Shown here one piece after another: positions 23,581 through 32,275 of a DNA stretch of 44,262 bases (the stretch's first letter is position 1; each line of letters begins with the position of its first letter). Source of the stretch: Flavobacteriaceae bacterium (GTDB lineage: Bacteria; Bacteroidota; Bacteroidia; Flavobacteriales; Flavobacteriaceae); NCBI GenBank assembly GCA_002690805.1, contig NZFW01000020.1:147583-191844 (forward strand), written 5' to 3'. A model generated the notes under the pieces. The model saw only the letters and a list, made by a program, of their open reading frames with translations. It was not told where the DNA came from and did no database searches. The translations under genes were made by a program, and so were the position numbers.

Positions 23581-25161
23581 ATGTTTGAAATTAGCACTTT
23601 AAAAAGTAAAAAAATCTCTGATCTTCAGGAAATTGCCAAATCAATTGGTTTAAAAAAAATATCAACTTTAAAAAAGCAAGATCTTGTTTATCAAATAATT
23701 GATCACCAGTCTGCTAATCCTCCTGGAGAACTAAATAAAAATAAAACTTTAGAAAAAAATAAGACTATAATTACACCTCAATCAGTAAAAAAAGAAAATA
23801 GTACTGACAAATCTTCTTCAATCTCAAACACACAATCAAAATCATTTACAAAACAAAATAACAGATCTGCTAAAGAAAATAAAAATGAGATGAAAAAATC
23901 TCAAAATATTTCATCTAATGATAACAACCAAAAAAATGAAAGTCAAAAATCAAAACAGCACTTTCAAAATAAAAATCATAATCATAAGAGAGATTCAAAT
24001 CATAATAGAGATAATAGAAATCGTTACAGAGAGCCTGATTTTGAATTTGAGGGTATAATCAAGACCGAAGGAGTATTAGAAAAAATGCAAGAGGGTTATG
24101 GATTTTTAAGATCTTCCGACTATCATTACCTTTCCTCTCCAGATGATGTATACATTTCTCAATCTCAAGTGAGATTGTTTGGTTTAAAAACTGGAGATAC
24201 TGTTATAGGTTCAGTTCGCCCTCCAAAGGATGGAGAAAAATATTTTCCATTAATAAAAGTTGATACTATCAATGGACTTGATCCAAAAGTTGTAAGAGAT
24301 AGGGTTTCTTTTGAACATTTAACACCTCTTTTCCCTCAAGAAAAATTTAAGTTAGCAGAAAAGCAAAATACAGTCTCAACAAGGATTATGGATCTTTTTT
24401 CTCCTATAGGAAAAGGACAAAGAGGAATGATCGTTTCTCAACCAAAAACAGGAAAGACTATGCTATTAAAAGACATAGCAAATGCAATTGCTGCTAATCA
24501 TCCAGAGGTATATCAAATAATTCTTCTAATTGATGAAAGACCAGAGGAAGTTACTGATATGCAAAGAAATGTTGATGGAGAAGTTGTTGCTTCTACTTTT
24601 GATGAACCTGCCGACAGGCATGTAAAAGTTGCAAATATTGTTTTAGAGAAAGCAAAAAGATTAGTAGAGTGTGGTCATGATGTAGTTATTCTACTTGACT
24701 CAATTACAAGACTGGCTCGAGCATATAATACAGTGCAACCTGCCTCCGGAAAAATTCTTAGTGGTGGGGTAGACGCAAACGCACTTCACAAACCTAAAAG
24801 ATTTTTCGGTGCAGCAAGAAAAATAGAAAATGGTGGTTCTCTTTCAATTATTGCTACTGCTCTTACTGATACCGGGTCTAAAATGGATGAAGTTATTTTT
24901 GAGGAGTTTAAAGGAACCGGTAATATGGAACTACAACTTGACAGAAGAATTTCTAATAGGAGATTATTTCCAGCAATCGACCTTGTATCATCGAGTACAA
25001 GAAGGGACGACTTATTGTTAGATGAAACAACCATTCAACGTATGTGGATTATGCGAAAATATTTAGCAGATATGAACCCAGTTGAAGCTATGGAATTTAT
25101 TATTGATAGGTTTAAAAGAACAGAGAATAATGAAGAGTTTTTAATTTCAATGAATTCATAA
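23581..25161 (+). CDS. rho: Transcription termination factor Rho with disordered insert
   Basis: A hexameric RNA helicase that ends transcription. The 526-residue protein is about 100 longer than E. coli Rho. Order: Rho N-domain helices (1-43, [20 protein letters not shown]), a low-complexity Asn/Lys/Ser/Gln-rich insert (about 44-150), a cold-shock-like RNA-binding domain ([14 protein letters not shown]), then the motor with Walker A QPKTGKTM, Walker [17 protein letters not shown], the Q-loop [10 protein letters not shown] and the R-loop near [20 protein letters not shown]. The insert is a usual feature of Bacteroidota Rho. The long leader (from about 23430) includes the hairpin at 23508-23538. 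Confidence 0.97.
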   Translation: MFEISTLKSKKISDLQEIAKSIGLKKISTLKKQDLVYQIIDHQSANPPGELNKNKTLEKNKTIITPQSVKKENSTDKSSSISNTQSKSFTKQNNRSAKENKNEMKKSQNISSNDNNQKNESQKSKQHFQNKNHNHKRDSNHNRDNRNRYREPDFEFEGIIKTEGVLEKMQEGYGFLRSSDYHYLSSPDDVYISQSQVRLFGLKTGDTVIGSVRPPKDGEKYFPLIKVDTINGLDPKVVRDRVSFEHLTPLFPQEKFKLAEKQNTVSTRIMDLFSPIGKGQRGMIVSQPKTGKTMLLKDIANAIAANHPEVYQIILLIDERPEEVTDMQRNVDGEVVASTFDEPADRHVKVANIVLEKAKRLVECGHDVVILLDSITRLARAYNTVQPASGKILSGGVDANALHKPKRFFGAARKIENGGSLSIIATALTDTGSKMDEVIFEEFKGTGNMELQLDRRISNRRLFPAIDLVSSSTRRDDLLLDETTIQRMWIMRKYLADMNPVEAMEFIIDRFKRTENNEEFLISMNS

Positions 25162-25185
25162 TTATTTTTTATTTTAAAAATAATT
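25160..25185. terminator. AT-only hairpin between rho and rpsT
   Basis: AATTATTTTT (25160-25169) and AAAAATAATT (25176-25185) form a 10-bp stem with a 6-base loop between convergent genes. Both strands would give T-rich tails, so it could end both transcripts. The lack of GC pairs makes it weak, and AT richness alone could produce it. Confidence 0.35.
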
Positions 25186-25191
25186 AGTTTT

Positions 25192-25443
25192 CTACAATGA
25201 AGCAACAAACTTTGAAAGCTTTGACTTTAAATTAGCAGCTTTATTTGAATGAATTATATTATTTTTAGATAATTTATCGATCATTGATATAACAACTGGA
25301 AATTCTTTTTGAGCCTCTTTCTTTTTTGTAAGAGCTTTAAAATCTCTTATTGCATTACGAGTAGTTTTATGTTGAAAACGATTACGTAAACGTTTTTTAT
25401 TATTTGATCTAATTCTTTTTAAAGCGGATTTATGATTTGCCAT
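25192..25443 (-). CDS. rpsT: 30S ribosomal protein S20
   Basis: An 83-residue, strongly basic small-subunit protein that binds 16S rRNA early in assembly. The start MANHKSALKRIRSNNKKRLRN is the usual S20 beginning, and the C-terminal half has IHSNKAANLKSKLSKFV. It stands alone, between rho (convergent) and tRNA-Glu on the same strand about 20 bases upstream; it may be read through from the tRNA-Glu transcript, since no separate promoter is evident. Confidence 0.95.
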   Translation of the reverse strand: MANHKSALKRIRSNNKKRLRNRFQHKTTRNAIRDFKALTKKKEAQKEFPVVISMIDKLSKNNIIHSNKAANLKSKLSKFVASL

Positions 25444-25464
25444 AAATTTTATTTTTATTAGTTG

Positions 25465-25536
25465 TAGCCCGTAGGGGAGTCGAACCCCTCTTTCTAGGAT
25501 GAAAACCTAACGTCCTAACCGATAGACGAACGGGCC
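25465..25536 (-). tRNA. tRNA-Glu (anticodon TTC)
   Basis: A 72-base cloverleaf: acceptor GGCCCGT/ACGGGCT (G1-T72 wobble), anticodon stem TTAGG/CCTAG around TTTTCAT giving anticodon TTC, and T-arm GGGGT/CCCCT around the TTCGACT-type loop. CCA is not encoded. Confidence 0.94.
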
Positions 25537-25549
25537 GTAAATCAGTTTG

Positions 25550-25580
25550 CAAATTTAACGGAAAAATAGAATTGAACAAC
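25550..25580 (-). promoter_or_regulatory. Candidate promoter of tRNA-Glu
   Basis: On the minus strand GTTG (25580-25577), a 19-base spacer and TAAATTTG (25557-25550) match the Bacteroidota -33/-7 pattern with one mismatch in the -33 box. The -7 box ends 13 bases before the tRNA 5' end. Confidence 0.58.
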
Positions 25581-25634
25581 AATTCTATTTAAAATTTCAT
25601 ATAAATATTTAACATAAAAGTTAAAAAAAATAAA

Positions 25635-27113
25635 TTAGTAGGCTTTTGCAAATAAAACTCTCTGATTAGATGGCCTCCCAGAATAGACACAAAAACCCTT
25701 TTCTAATTTATTTTTATTGGGGATACACCTAATAGTTGCCTTTGTTTTTTTCTTAATCAAATTTTCTGTTTCAACTGATCCATCCCAGTGAGCAGAAATA
25801 AATCCTCCTTTATTTTCTAAAACACTTTTAAATTCTTTAAATGAATGAACCATTGTTATATTATCATTTCTGTGAACTAGAGCTCTTGAATAAAGAGATT
25901 CTTGAATATCTATCAAAATATTCTCAACTTCTTTTACAACTTCATTCATTCCAATTTTAGATTTAGTTAAAGTATCTCTTCTAGCAATTTCAACTGAATT
26001 ATTTTCCATATCCTTAGGACCAATAGCAATTCTTAAAGGAACTCCCTTTAATTCATACTCATTAAATTTATAACCTGGTTTAAAATTATTTCTATTATCA
26101 TATTTTACAGAAGTACCATTAGATTCTAGTTCATTCTTGATTTTATTTGCGACAATTGAAATATTATTTAATTCTTCTTCTCCTTTATAAATAGGTACAA
26201 TCACAACTTGAATCGGTGCAAGATTTGGAGGAAGAACAAGGCCATTATCATCACTATGAGTCATTACAAGAGCACCCATTAACCTTGTTGAAACTCCCCA
26301 AGAGGTAGCCCATACATAATCAAGTTTACCTTCTTTATTTGCAAACTTAACATCAAAAGCTTTTGCAAAGTTTTGACCTAAAAAATGACTTGTTCCTGCT
26401 TGAAGAGCCTTTCCATCTTGCATTAAAGCTTCAATACAATATGTTTCTAAAGCACCAGCAAATCTCTCAGATTCTGACTTTAAACCCTTTATTACCGGCA
26501 TTGCCATAAATTTTTCTGCAAAATCTGCATACACATCATTCATCTGTTTTGCCTCCATAATAGCCTCATCTTTTGTTGCATGTGCAGTATGGCCTTCTTG
26601 CCACAAAAACTCTGCAGTACGCAAAAATAAGCGTGTTCTCATTTCCCATCTAACTACATTAGCCCATTGGTTAACTAAAATTGGTAGATCACGATAAGAC
26701 TGTATCCAGTTTTTATATGTTCTCCATATAATCGCTTCTGAAGTTGGTCTAACGACAAGTTCTTCTTCCAACTTAGCTTCTGGATCAACTTTTAATTTTC
26801 CTGGATTATCTTCATCATTTTTTAATCGATAATGAGTAACAATCGCACATTCTTTGGCAAAACCTTCTGCATTTTTTTCCTCAGCTTCAAATAAACTTTT
26901 GGGAACAAAAAGTGGAAAATATGCATTCTCATGACCAGTAGCCTTAAACATTTTATCTAATTCTGCCTGCATCTTTTCCCAAATTGCATAACCGTATGGC
27001 TTTATAACCATACAACCTCTAACTGAAGACGACTCAGCAAGATTTGCCTTAACTACTAATTCATTATACCATTTGGAATAATCTTGACTTCTAGGTGTAA
27101 GTTTTTCTCCCAT
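25635..27113 (-). CDS. proS: Prolyl-tRNA synthetase (archaeal/eukaryotic type)
   Basis: Charges tRNA-Pro. The 492-residue class II enzyme lacks the inserted editing domain of the E. coli type and has the archaeal/eukaryotic layout: motif 1 near AYFPLFVP, motif 2 in [23 protein letters not shown], motif 3 in [15 protein letters not shown], then an anticodon-binding domain and a short C-terminal domain that ends in Tyr (LFAKAY), as in known members of this type. The ATG at 27113 ([15 protein letters not shown]) matches relatives; an upstream GTG at 27128 adds only MPNKK and is less likely. Confidence 0.96.
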   Translation of the reverse strand: MGEKLTPRSQDYSKWYNELVVKANLAESSSVRGCMVIKPYGYAIWEKMQAELDKMFKATGHENAYFPLFVPKSLFEAEEKNAEGFAKECAIVTHYRLKNDEDNPGKLKVDPEAKLEEELVVRPTSEAIIWRTYKNWIQSYRDLPILVNQWANVVRWEMRTRLFLRTAEFLWQEGHTAHATKDEAIMEAKQMNDVYADFAEKFMAMPVIKGLKSESERFAGALETYCIEALMQDGKALQAGTSHFLGQNFAKAFDVKFANKEGKLDYVWATSWGVSTRLMGALVMTHSDDNGLVLPPNLAPIQVVIVPIYKGEEELNNISIVANKIKNELESNGTSVKYDNRNNFKPGYKFNEYELKGVPLRIAIGPKDMENNSVEIARRDTLTKSKIGMNEVVKEVENILIDIQESLYSRALVHRNDNITMVHSFKEFKSVLENKGGFISAHWDGSVETENLIKKKTKATIRCIPNKNKLEKGFCVYSGRPSNQRVLFAKAY

Positions 27114-27207
27114 CTTTTTATTTGGCACAAAATTTGCCTATATATTAATAATTGATATTTAGTAAACAAAACTACTATTTTTTAACGGTCATCTAAAAAA
27201 ATCAGCT

Positions 27208-28047
27208 ATGAATAAAAACAATTTAAAAATAAATATATTTTCGCTAATAATATCTTCAATTTTTCTTGTTTTTAATGGGTGTGGTTCATTCGAGGGAGTA
27301 TCATATTATTCTACAGATGGAATTTATAACAATGGAAATAAACTCAATCTTAATGCAAGTAAATTAGAATCAAATAACTCCATGGATCAATCAGCTTCAT
27401 ATTATGAGAATTATTTTAAAAACTTTTCCAATGATACTTCAAATCAAATGGATAATGATTCAAATTCATTAAATGAAGATAAAACCGTTTATGTAATTGA
27501 TAATTCACCTAACATTAGATTTGGATTTGGATATGGAGGTTTTAATAGTTTTAATTATTGGAACAATTGGGCCTTTAATGACTTTTGGTCACCATATAAT
27601 AGTTTCTCAAATAATAGATTTTTTTGGCCATACTTTAATCCTTATTGGGATTATGGTTATCAGGGTATGTACTTTAACAATGCTTGGGGTTATGGATACT
27701 CATTATATGGTTGGAATGCTTATGATCCCTATAATTATATAAATTCAAATAGAGGGCGTTATGGGAGAAAAGTAGCATATAATAGAGGATCAGTAGGTCG
27801 AAATTCAAATAATTCGATAAGAGGAATTTCTACTACAAATTTTAATACTAGAGGTGCAGGTAGAGTGTCTGGGGAAAATACAATGAGATCAAATGGGAGA
27901 AGGAATATAAAAATCAATAAAACAAGAGGTGGCTCTAGAACAATTAACAGATCTTCGAATAATAGAAGCTTTAGTGGAACCAGGTCGTCTGTTGGAAGTA
28001 GGTCCTCATCTGGATCAAGATCTGGAAGGGGAGGTAGAAAAAATTAA
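27208..28047 (+). CDS. Lipoprotein with aromatic/Asn-rich centre and Arg-Gly-Ser-rich tail
   Basis: A 279-residue predicted lipoprotein: hydrophobic N-terminus and lipobox FNGC with Cys25, then GSFEGVSYYSTDGIY, a stretch seen near the start of similar flavobacterial proteins. Residues about 110-185 are rich in Trp, Tyr, Phe, Asn and Gly (many NYW/YWxYG units), and residues about 190-279 are Arg/Gly/Ser/Asn-rich, ending GSRSGRGGRKN. No enzymatic motif is visible. Both low-complexity parts look disordered or surface-exposed. The FadL-like gene starts 28 bases after the stop, so an envelope partnership is likely. It is divergent from proS. Confidence 0.68.
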   Translation: MNKNNLKINIFSLIISSIFLVFNGCGSFEGVSYYSTDGIYNNGNKLNLNASKLESNNSMDQSASYYENYFKNFSNDTSNQMDNDSNSLNEDKTVYVIDNSPNIRFGFGYGGFNSFNYWNNWAFNDFWSPYNSFSNNRFFWPYFNPYWDYGYQGMYFNNAWGYGYSLYGWNAYDPYNYINSNRGRYGRKVAYNRGSVGRNSNNSIRGISTTNFNTRGAGRVSGENTMRSNGRRNIKINKTRGGSRTINRSSNNRSFSGTRSSVGSRSSSGSRSGRGGRKN

Positions 28048-28075
28048 TATTTCTTAATTCTTATAATATTCATTT

Positions 28076-29587
28076 ATGAAAAGAAAATTATTTTCAATAA
28101 TTTCAGTTTTGCTATCATCTTTATATTTAACAGCCCAAACCAGTCAAGAGGCATTTGAGTTAAGCACTTCCAATATATTTGGTTCAGCGAGATATACCTC
28201 GATGGGAGGAGCATTTGGATCTCTTGGAGGAGATCTTAGCTCAATAAGTGATAACCCTGCAGGTGCAGCAGTATTTCTATTTCCTGAGGTAGGTGTTAGT
28301 TTCGAGGTTAACTTTAATAATTCAATTTCAAACGGTGATACCAGCAATTCCCCTGTCAAGGGATCTTACTCAGATTTAAATCAGTTTGGATTAGTTTTTT
28401 CTTTAAATAACTCTGATGATGGTCCATTTAAAAAAATAAATTTTGGTTTTAATATTCAAAAGATTCAAGACTTTAAAAATAATATAAATACAGTCTCTTC
28501 AAGAAATATAGGTCTTGATCAGTTTTTTTTAAATAACGCACAAGGAATTTTTCTTGATGATATAATGACACGAGATAACGAAACAATTGATGACTTGTAT
28601 GACTTTTTAGGAACTAATTATGGCTACAGTGCTCAACAAGCATTCTTGGGGTTTAATGCATACATTATTGATCCAGTATCAAATGAATCAAAAAATAATT
28701 CTTATTTTTCAACAGCAAGTTATGACCAAGTTAATCACGATTTTTATCTAGATAAATCAGGAGACCATAGAAAATATTCATTTACATTATCTACTCAATA
28801 TAAAGACAACTTATATTTAGGATTAAATCTCAACAGTCATCAATTAAATAAACATGAAATAACAGATCTTACAGAATCAAATTATTTATCGGATTCAAAT
28901 ATAGATTTTATTCGATTTAATAATGACGTTCTAACATATGGTAGAGGTTTTTCAGCTCAAATAGGTATGATTGCAAAAGTTAAAAACAATTTAAGAATTG
29001 GTTTAAGCTATCAGTCTCCAACCAAATTAAATTTAACTGAGGAATCTATGCAATTTTTAATATCTGATAATTTGTTTGAGGGAAGTCTAGTTACAGATGT
29101 TGTAGATCCTCAAGTCATAAATACATCCAAATATAAGTTAACTATTCCTTCTAAGACATCAATAAGTGCTTCATTAATAATTAAGTCAAAAGGTTTGATT
29201 AGTTTTGAATATAGTTCAAAAAATTACAGCAATATCAATTTTACAGCAAATAAAAACTCATATTTAAGAAACTTGAATCAGGAACTGTCTTCAAATTATA
29301 AACCTGCCTCTATTTATAAATTAGGAGCAGAACTTAATCAAAATCAATTAAGTTTTAGAGCAGGATATTACTCTGAAGAGAGCAGCATGAAAAATGCTGA
29401 CAATTCTCATTCGGGAATCACTTTTGGAGTTGGGTATGATTTTAATAATGGAAGTATTTTAGGAGTCTCATTGATTAGTTCTAATATTAATTTAAACAAC
29501 TCCCTATCTAGCTCTGGAATAAATGACTATTTTGATACAAATACAAAAAGAACTTCAATAACTGCATCATATAATTTTAAACTTTAG
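28076..29587 (+). CDS. OmpP1/FadL-like outer-membrane protein
   Basis: A 503-residue predicted outer-membrane beta-barrel. A signal peptide (1-20, ending LTA) is followed by SARYTSMGGAFGSLGGDLSSISDNPAG, the N-terminal plug/hatch pattern of the FadL/OmpP1 family in Bacteroidota. Alternating strands (SLNNSDDG, YSFTLSTQY, LRIGLSYQSP, LSFRAGYYSE) run to a C-terminal aromatic ending ASYNFKL. It probably passes hydrophobic substrates; the ligand is unknown. It is 28 bases behind the Arg-Gly-Ser lipoprotein gene and 90 bases ahead of cysS, which has its own promoter. Confidence 0.78.
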   Translation: MKRKLFSIISVLLSSLYLTAQTSQEAFELSTSNIFGSARYTSMGGAFGSLGGDLSSISDNPAGAAVFLFPEVGVSFEVNFNNSISNGDTSNSPVKGSYSDLNQFGLVFSLNNSDDGPFKKINFGFNIQKIQDFKNNINTVSSRNIGLDQFFLNNAQGIFLDDIMTRDNETIDDLYDFLGTNYGYSAQQAFLGFNAYIIDPVSNESKNNSYFSTASYDQVNHDFYLDKSGDHRKYSFTLSTQYKDNLYLGLNLNSHQLNKHEITDLTESNYLSDSNIDFIRFNNDVLTYGRGFSAQIGMIAKVKNNLRIGLSYQSPTKLNLTEESMQFLISDNLFEGSLVTDVVDPQVINTSKYKLTIPSKTSISASLIIKSKGLISFEYSSKNYSNINFTANKNSYLRNLNQELSSNYKPASIYKLGAELNQNQLSFRAGYYSEESSMKNADNSHSGITFGVGYDFNNGSILGVSLISSNINLNNSLSSSGINDYFDTNTKRTSITASYNFKL

Positions 29588-29625
29588 TTCTTATTTTTGA
29601 ATACCTTTAAATCCAAGTAATTACA

Positions 29626-29633
29626 TATATTTG
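29626..29633 (+). promoter_or_regulatory. Candidate -7 box of the cysS-yidD-lgt operon
   Basis: TATATTTG matches the Bacteroidota -7 consensus and lies 44 bases before the cysS ATG, in the 90-base gap after the FadL-like gene. A TTTG occurs at 29596-29599 but the spacer would be 26 bases, longer than usual. Confidence 0.4.
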
Positions 29634-29677
29634 TAATAAGGAATTCTTAGAATACATACAACTATCTACTGATTTTA

Positions 29678-31153
29678 ATGAATAATTTAAAAGTTTACAA
29701 TACTTTAAATTCTAAAAAAGAAAAATTTATCCCAATTTTTAAGGGTAAAGTTGGAATGTATGTTTGTGGACCTACAGTTTATAGTAATGTTCACCTTGGA
29801 AACTGTAGAACTTTTATTTCTTTTGATCTTATATACAGATACTTAAAGCATCTAGGATATGAAGTAAGGTATGTTCGAAATATAACTGATGCTGGTCATC
29901 TTGAAAATGATGAAGATGAAGGTGAGGATAGAATTGCCAAAAAAGCCAGATTAGAAAATATTGAACCTATGGAAGTGGTTCAGCGATACACCATTGACTT
30001 TCACGACACATTATCAAAGTTTAACACTTTACCACCCTCGATTGAACCAACAGCCACAGGGCATATTATTGAACAAATTGAGCTTATAAAAAAAATTATC
30101 AAAGAAGGTTTTGCATATGAAGTAAAGGGTTCAGTATATTTTGATGTTCATAAATTCAATGAAACAAATGATTATGGTAAACTCTCAGGTAGAAACCTTG
30201 ATGACTTAATTCATAATTCAAGAGCTTTAGAAGGTCAAGGTGATAAAAGAAATCCTCAAGATTTTGCTCTTTGGAAAAAAGCTGAGCCTCAACATATTAT
30301 GCGTTGGAATTCTCCTTGGAGTAATGGTTTTCCAGGCTGGCACTTGGAATGTACTGCAATGAGCTCGAAATATCTCGGAGAATATTTTGATATACACGGT
30401 GGTGGTCTTGATCTAAAGTTTCCCCATCATGAATGTGAAATTGCTCAGGCTGAAGCTATAAATAAACGTTCTCCAGTAAAATATTGGCTTCATGCTAACA
30501 TGATGACTCTAAATGGTAAGAAAATGGCTAAGTCTACAGGTAATAATATTCTGCCTTCAGATGTTTTTAATGGAAACAATAATAAGTTTTCAAAACCATT
30601 TTCCCCTTCGGTTGTTAAATTCTTTTTTTTGCAAGCTCATTACCGAAGTATTCTAGATATTAGTGATGCTGCGCTTTTATCCTCAGAAAAAGGATATAAT
30701 AAGCTAATTGAGGCCCTCAAAACATTAGAGATAATTCAAATTGGAGAAAAAGCAGACTTTGATGTATTAAACTGGAAAGATAAATGCTACGAAGCAATGG
30801 ATGACGATTTTAATAGTCCAATGTTAATAGCAAACTTATTTGAAGTCGTAAAATTCATTAATAAACTAAAGACTAGTGGGAAATCAATTTCTAAAAAACA
30901 AAAAGAAATTCTTACAAATCAATTAAATATTTTTGTTTTTGAAATTCTTGGCATAGATGAATCGAATACTAATTCAAAATCAAATAGCGAATTAAAAACA
31001 TTAAAAGAAACAATTGAAATCCTTATTAAAATAAGGAATAACGCTAGAATTAATAAAGATTTTACATCGGCTGATTTGATTAGAGATGAACTAAACTCTA
31101 TTGGGATTAATCTAAAAGATGAAAAGGGAGATTCAAATTATACTATTAATTAG
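29678..31153 (+). CDS. cysS: Cysteinyl-tRNA synthetase
   Basis: A 491-residue class I synthetase that charges tRNA-Cys. The HIGH motif is HLGN in [14 protein letters not shown], and KMSKS appears as KMAKS in KKMAKSTGN. The zinc ligands are spread over [15 protein letters not shown] and [12 protein letters not shown]. The start [17 protein letters not shown] is usual. yidD begins 2 bases after its stop and lgt follows, forming one operon. Confidence 0.97.
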   Translation: MNNLKVYNTLNSKKEKFIPIFKGKVGMYVCGPTVYSNVHLGNCRTFISFDLIYRYLKHLGYEVRYVRNITDAGHLENDEDEGEDRIAKKARLENIEPMEVVQRYTIDFHDTLSKFNTLPPSIEPTATGHIIEQIELIKKIIKEGFAYEVKGSVYFDVHKFNETNDYGKLSGRNLDDLIHNSRALEGQGDKRNPQDFALWKKAEPQHIMRWNSPWSNGFPGWHLECTAMSSKYLGEYFDIHGGGLDLKFPHHECEIAQAEAINKRSPVKYWLHANMMTLNGKKMAKSTGNNILPSDVFNGNNNKFSKPFSPSVVKFFFLQAHYRSILDISDAALLSSEKGYNKLIEALKTLEIIQIGEKADFDVLNWKDKCYEAMDDDFNSPMLIANLFEVVKFINKLKTSGKSISKKQKEILTNQLNIFVFEILGIDESNTNSKSNSELKTLKETIEILIKIRNNARINKDFTSADLIRDELNSIGINLKDEKGDSNYTIN

Positions 31154-31155
31154 TA

Positions 31156-31386
31156 ATGAAAAGAATTAAAACTATTATTAATACTCCTTTTTTGTTATTA
31201 ATATTTATGTATCAAAAATTAATTTCTCCATATTTAGGTCCAAAATGTAGATTCACTCCTACTTGCTCTCAATATTCAGCAGAATCCATAAAAAAATATG
31301 GGCCAATAAAAGGAATTTATATTAGTTTAATTAGAATTTTAAAATGTCATCCATGGGGAGGAAGTGGATATGATCCTGTTCCCTAA
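31156..31386 (+). CDS. yidD: Membrane protein insertion efficiency factor YidD
   Basis: A 76-residue protein that helps YidC/Sec insert membrane proteins. The signature [22 protein letters not shown] and [14 protein letters not shown] contain the conserved cysteines, and an amphipathic N-terminal helix precedes them. In many bacteria yidD lies with rnpA and yidC; here it sits between cysS and lgt, an arrangement that still ties it to envelope biogenesis. Confidence 0.94.
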   Translation: MKRIKTIINTPFLLLIFMYQKLISPYLGPKCRFTPTCSQYSAESIKKYGPIKGIYISLIRILKCHPWGGSGYDPVP

Positions 31387-31410
31387 TAATTTAAATCTTA
31401 TATTTAATCT

Positions 31411-32271
31411 ATGATATATCTTTTACAAATAAAATGGGCTCCTAGTGAGATTCTTTTTCAAATAGGTTCATTCGGATTACATTATTACTCGCTAATGTTT
31501 GTTATAGCATTTAGTTTAGGATATAAAATTGTTGAAAAATATTTTGTTGAAGAAAATGTTTCCAAAGATTACCTCGAACCTTTGTTTGTTTATATGGTTC
31601 TTTCAACTCTTTTAGGAGCTAGATTGGGAGAGGTATTTTTTTATAGCTGGGATTATTATCAAGATCATTTTTTAGAAATATTATTACCTATTAGAGAGAA
31701 TACTAATGGATCAATTCTTGGATTTATTAAGGGGTATGAGTTCACAGGCTTTAGAGGTTTAGCAAGTCATGGAGCTGCAATTGGTATCATTATTGGAATA
31801 ATAATTTTTCAAATAAAACATAAATTAAAATCTACTTTATGGATTTTTGATAGGTTAACTGTTGCTGTTACACTAGGTGGGGTTTTTATTAGGTTAGGTA
31901 ACTTTTTTAATTCAGAAATTGTCGGAAAATATACTAGTTCTGATTTTGGTGTCATTTTTGAAAATAGAGGTGAAATACTGCCTAGACACCCTGCTCAGTT
32001 GTATGAATCTATTGGATATCTTTTATTATTCTTTATTCTAAGAAAAATATACTCTAAAGTAAAACATTTACCTGGATACCTATTAGGAGTTTTTCTTTCT
32101 GGTATTTTTACTATTCGATTTATAGTTGAATTTGTTAAGGAAAGTCAGGGAGGTTTTGAATCTTATTTTCCTCTTTTTTCGACTGGTCAATGGTTAAGTA
32201 TACCTTTAATTATATCAGGCTTATTTATTATTTATAAATCTATAAACAATAAATTAGATAGCTTAAACTAA
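31411..32271 (+). CDS. lgt: Prolipoprotein diacylglyceryl transferase
   Basis: Adds diacylglycerol to the lipobox cysteine of lipoproteins at the inner membrane. The 286-residue protein has about seven helices. Expected conserved points are present: HYYSLMF, GLASHGAAIG, the signature as GVFIRLGNFFNSEIVG (usually RIGNFINGE), RHPAQLYES and IRFIVEFVKE. It is the last gene of cysS-yidD-lgt. The window has several lipobox proteins that would be its substrates. It ends 4 bases from the convergent secDF gene. Confidence 0.95.
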   Translation: MIYLLQIKWAPSEILFQIGSFGLHYYSLMFVIAFSLGYKIVEKYFVEENVSKDYLEPLFVYMVLSTLLGARLGEVFFYSWDYYQDHFLEILLPIRENTNGSILGFIKGYEFTGFRGLASHGAAIGIIIGIIIFQIKHKLKSTLWIFDRLTVAVTLGGVFIRLGNFFNSEIVGKYTSSDFGVIFENRGEILPRHPAQLYESIGYLLLFFILRKIYSKVKHLPGYLLGVFLSGIFTIRFIVEFVKESQGGFESYFPLFSTGQWLSIPLIISGLFIIYKSINNKLDSLN

Positions 32272-32275
32272 GTTA

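Noticed and set aside
27114-27128. GTG start for proS adding five residues
   Set aside because: The ATG at 27113 aligns with the usual N-terminus, and GTG is unnecessary.
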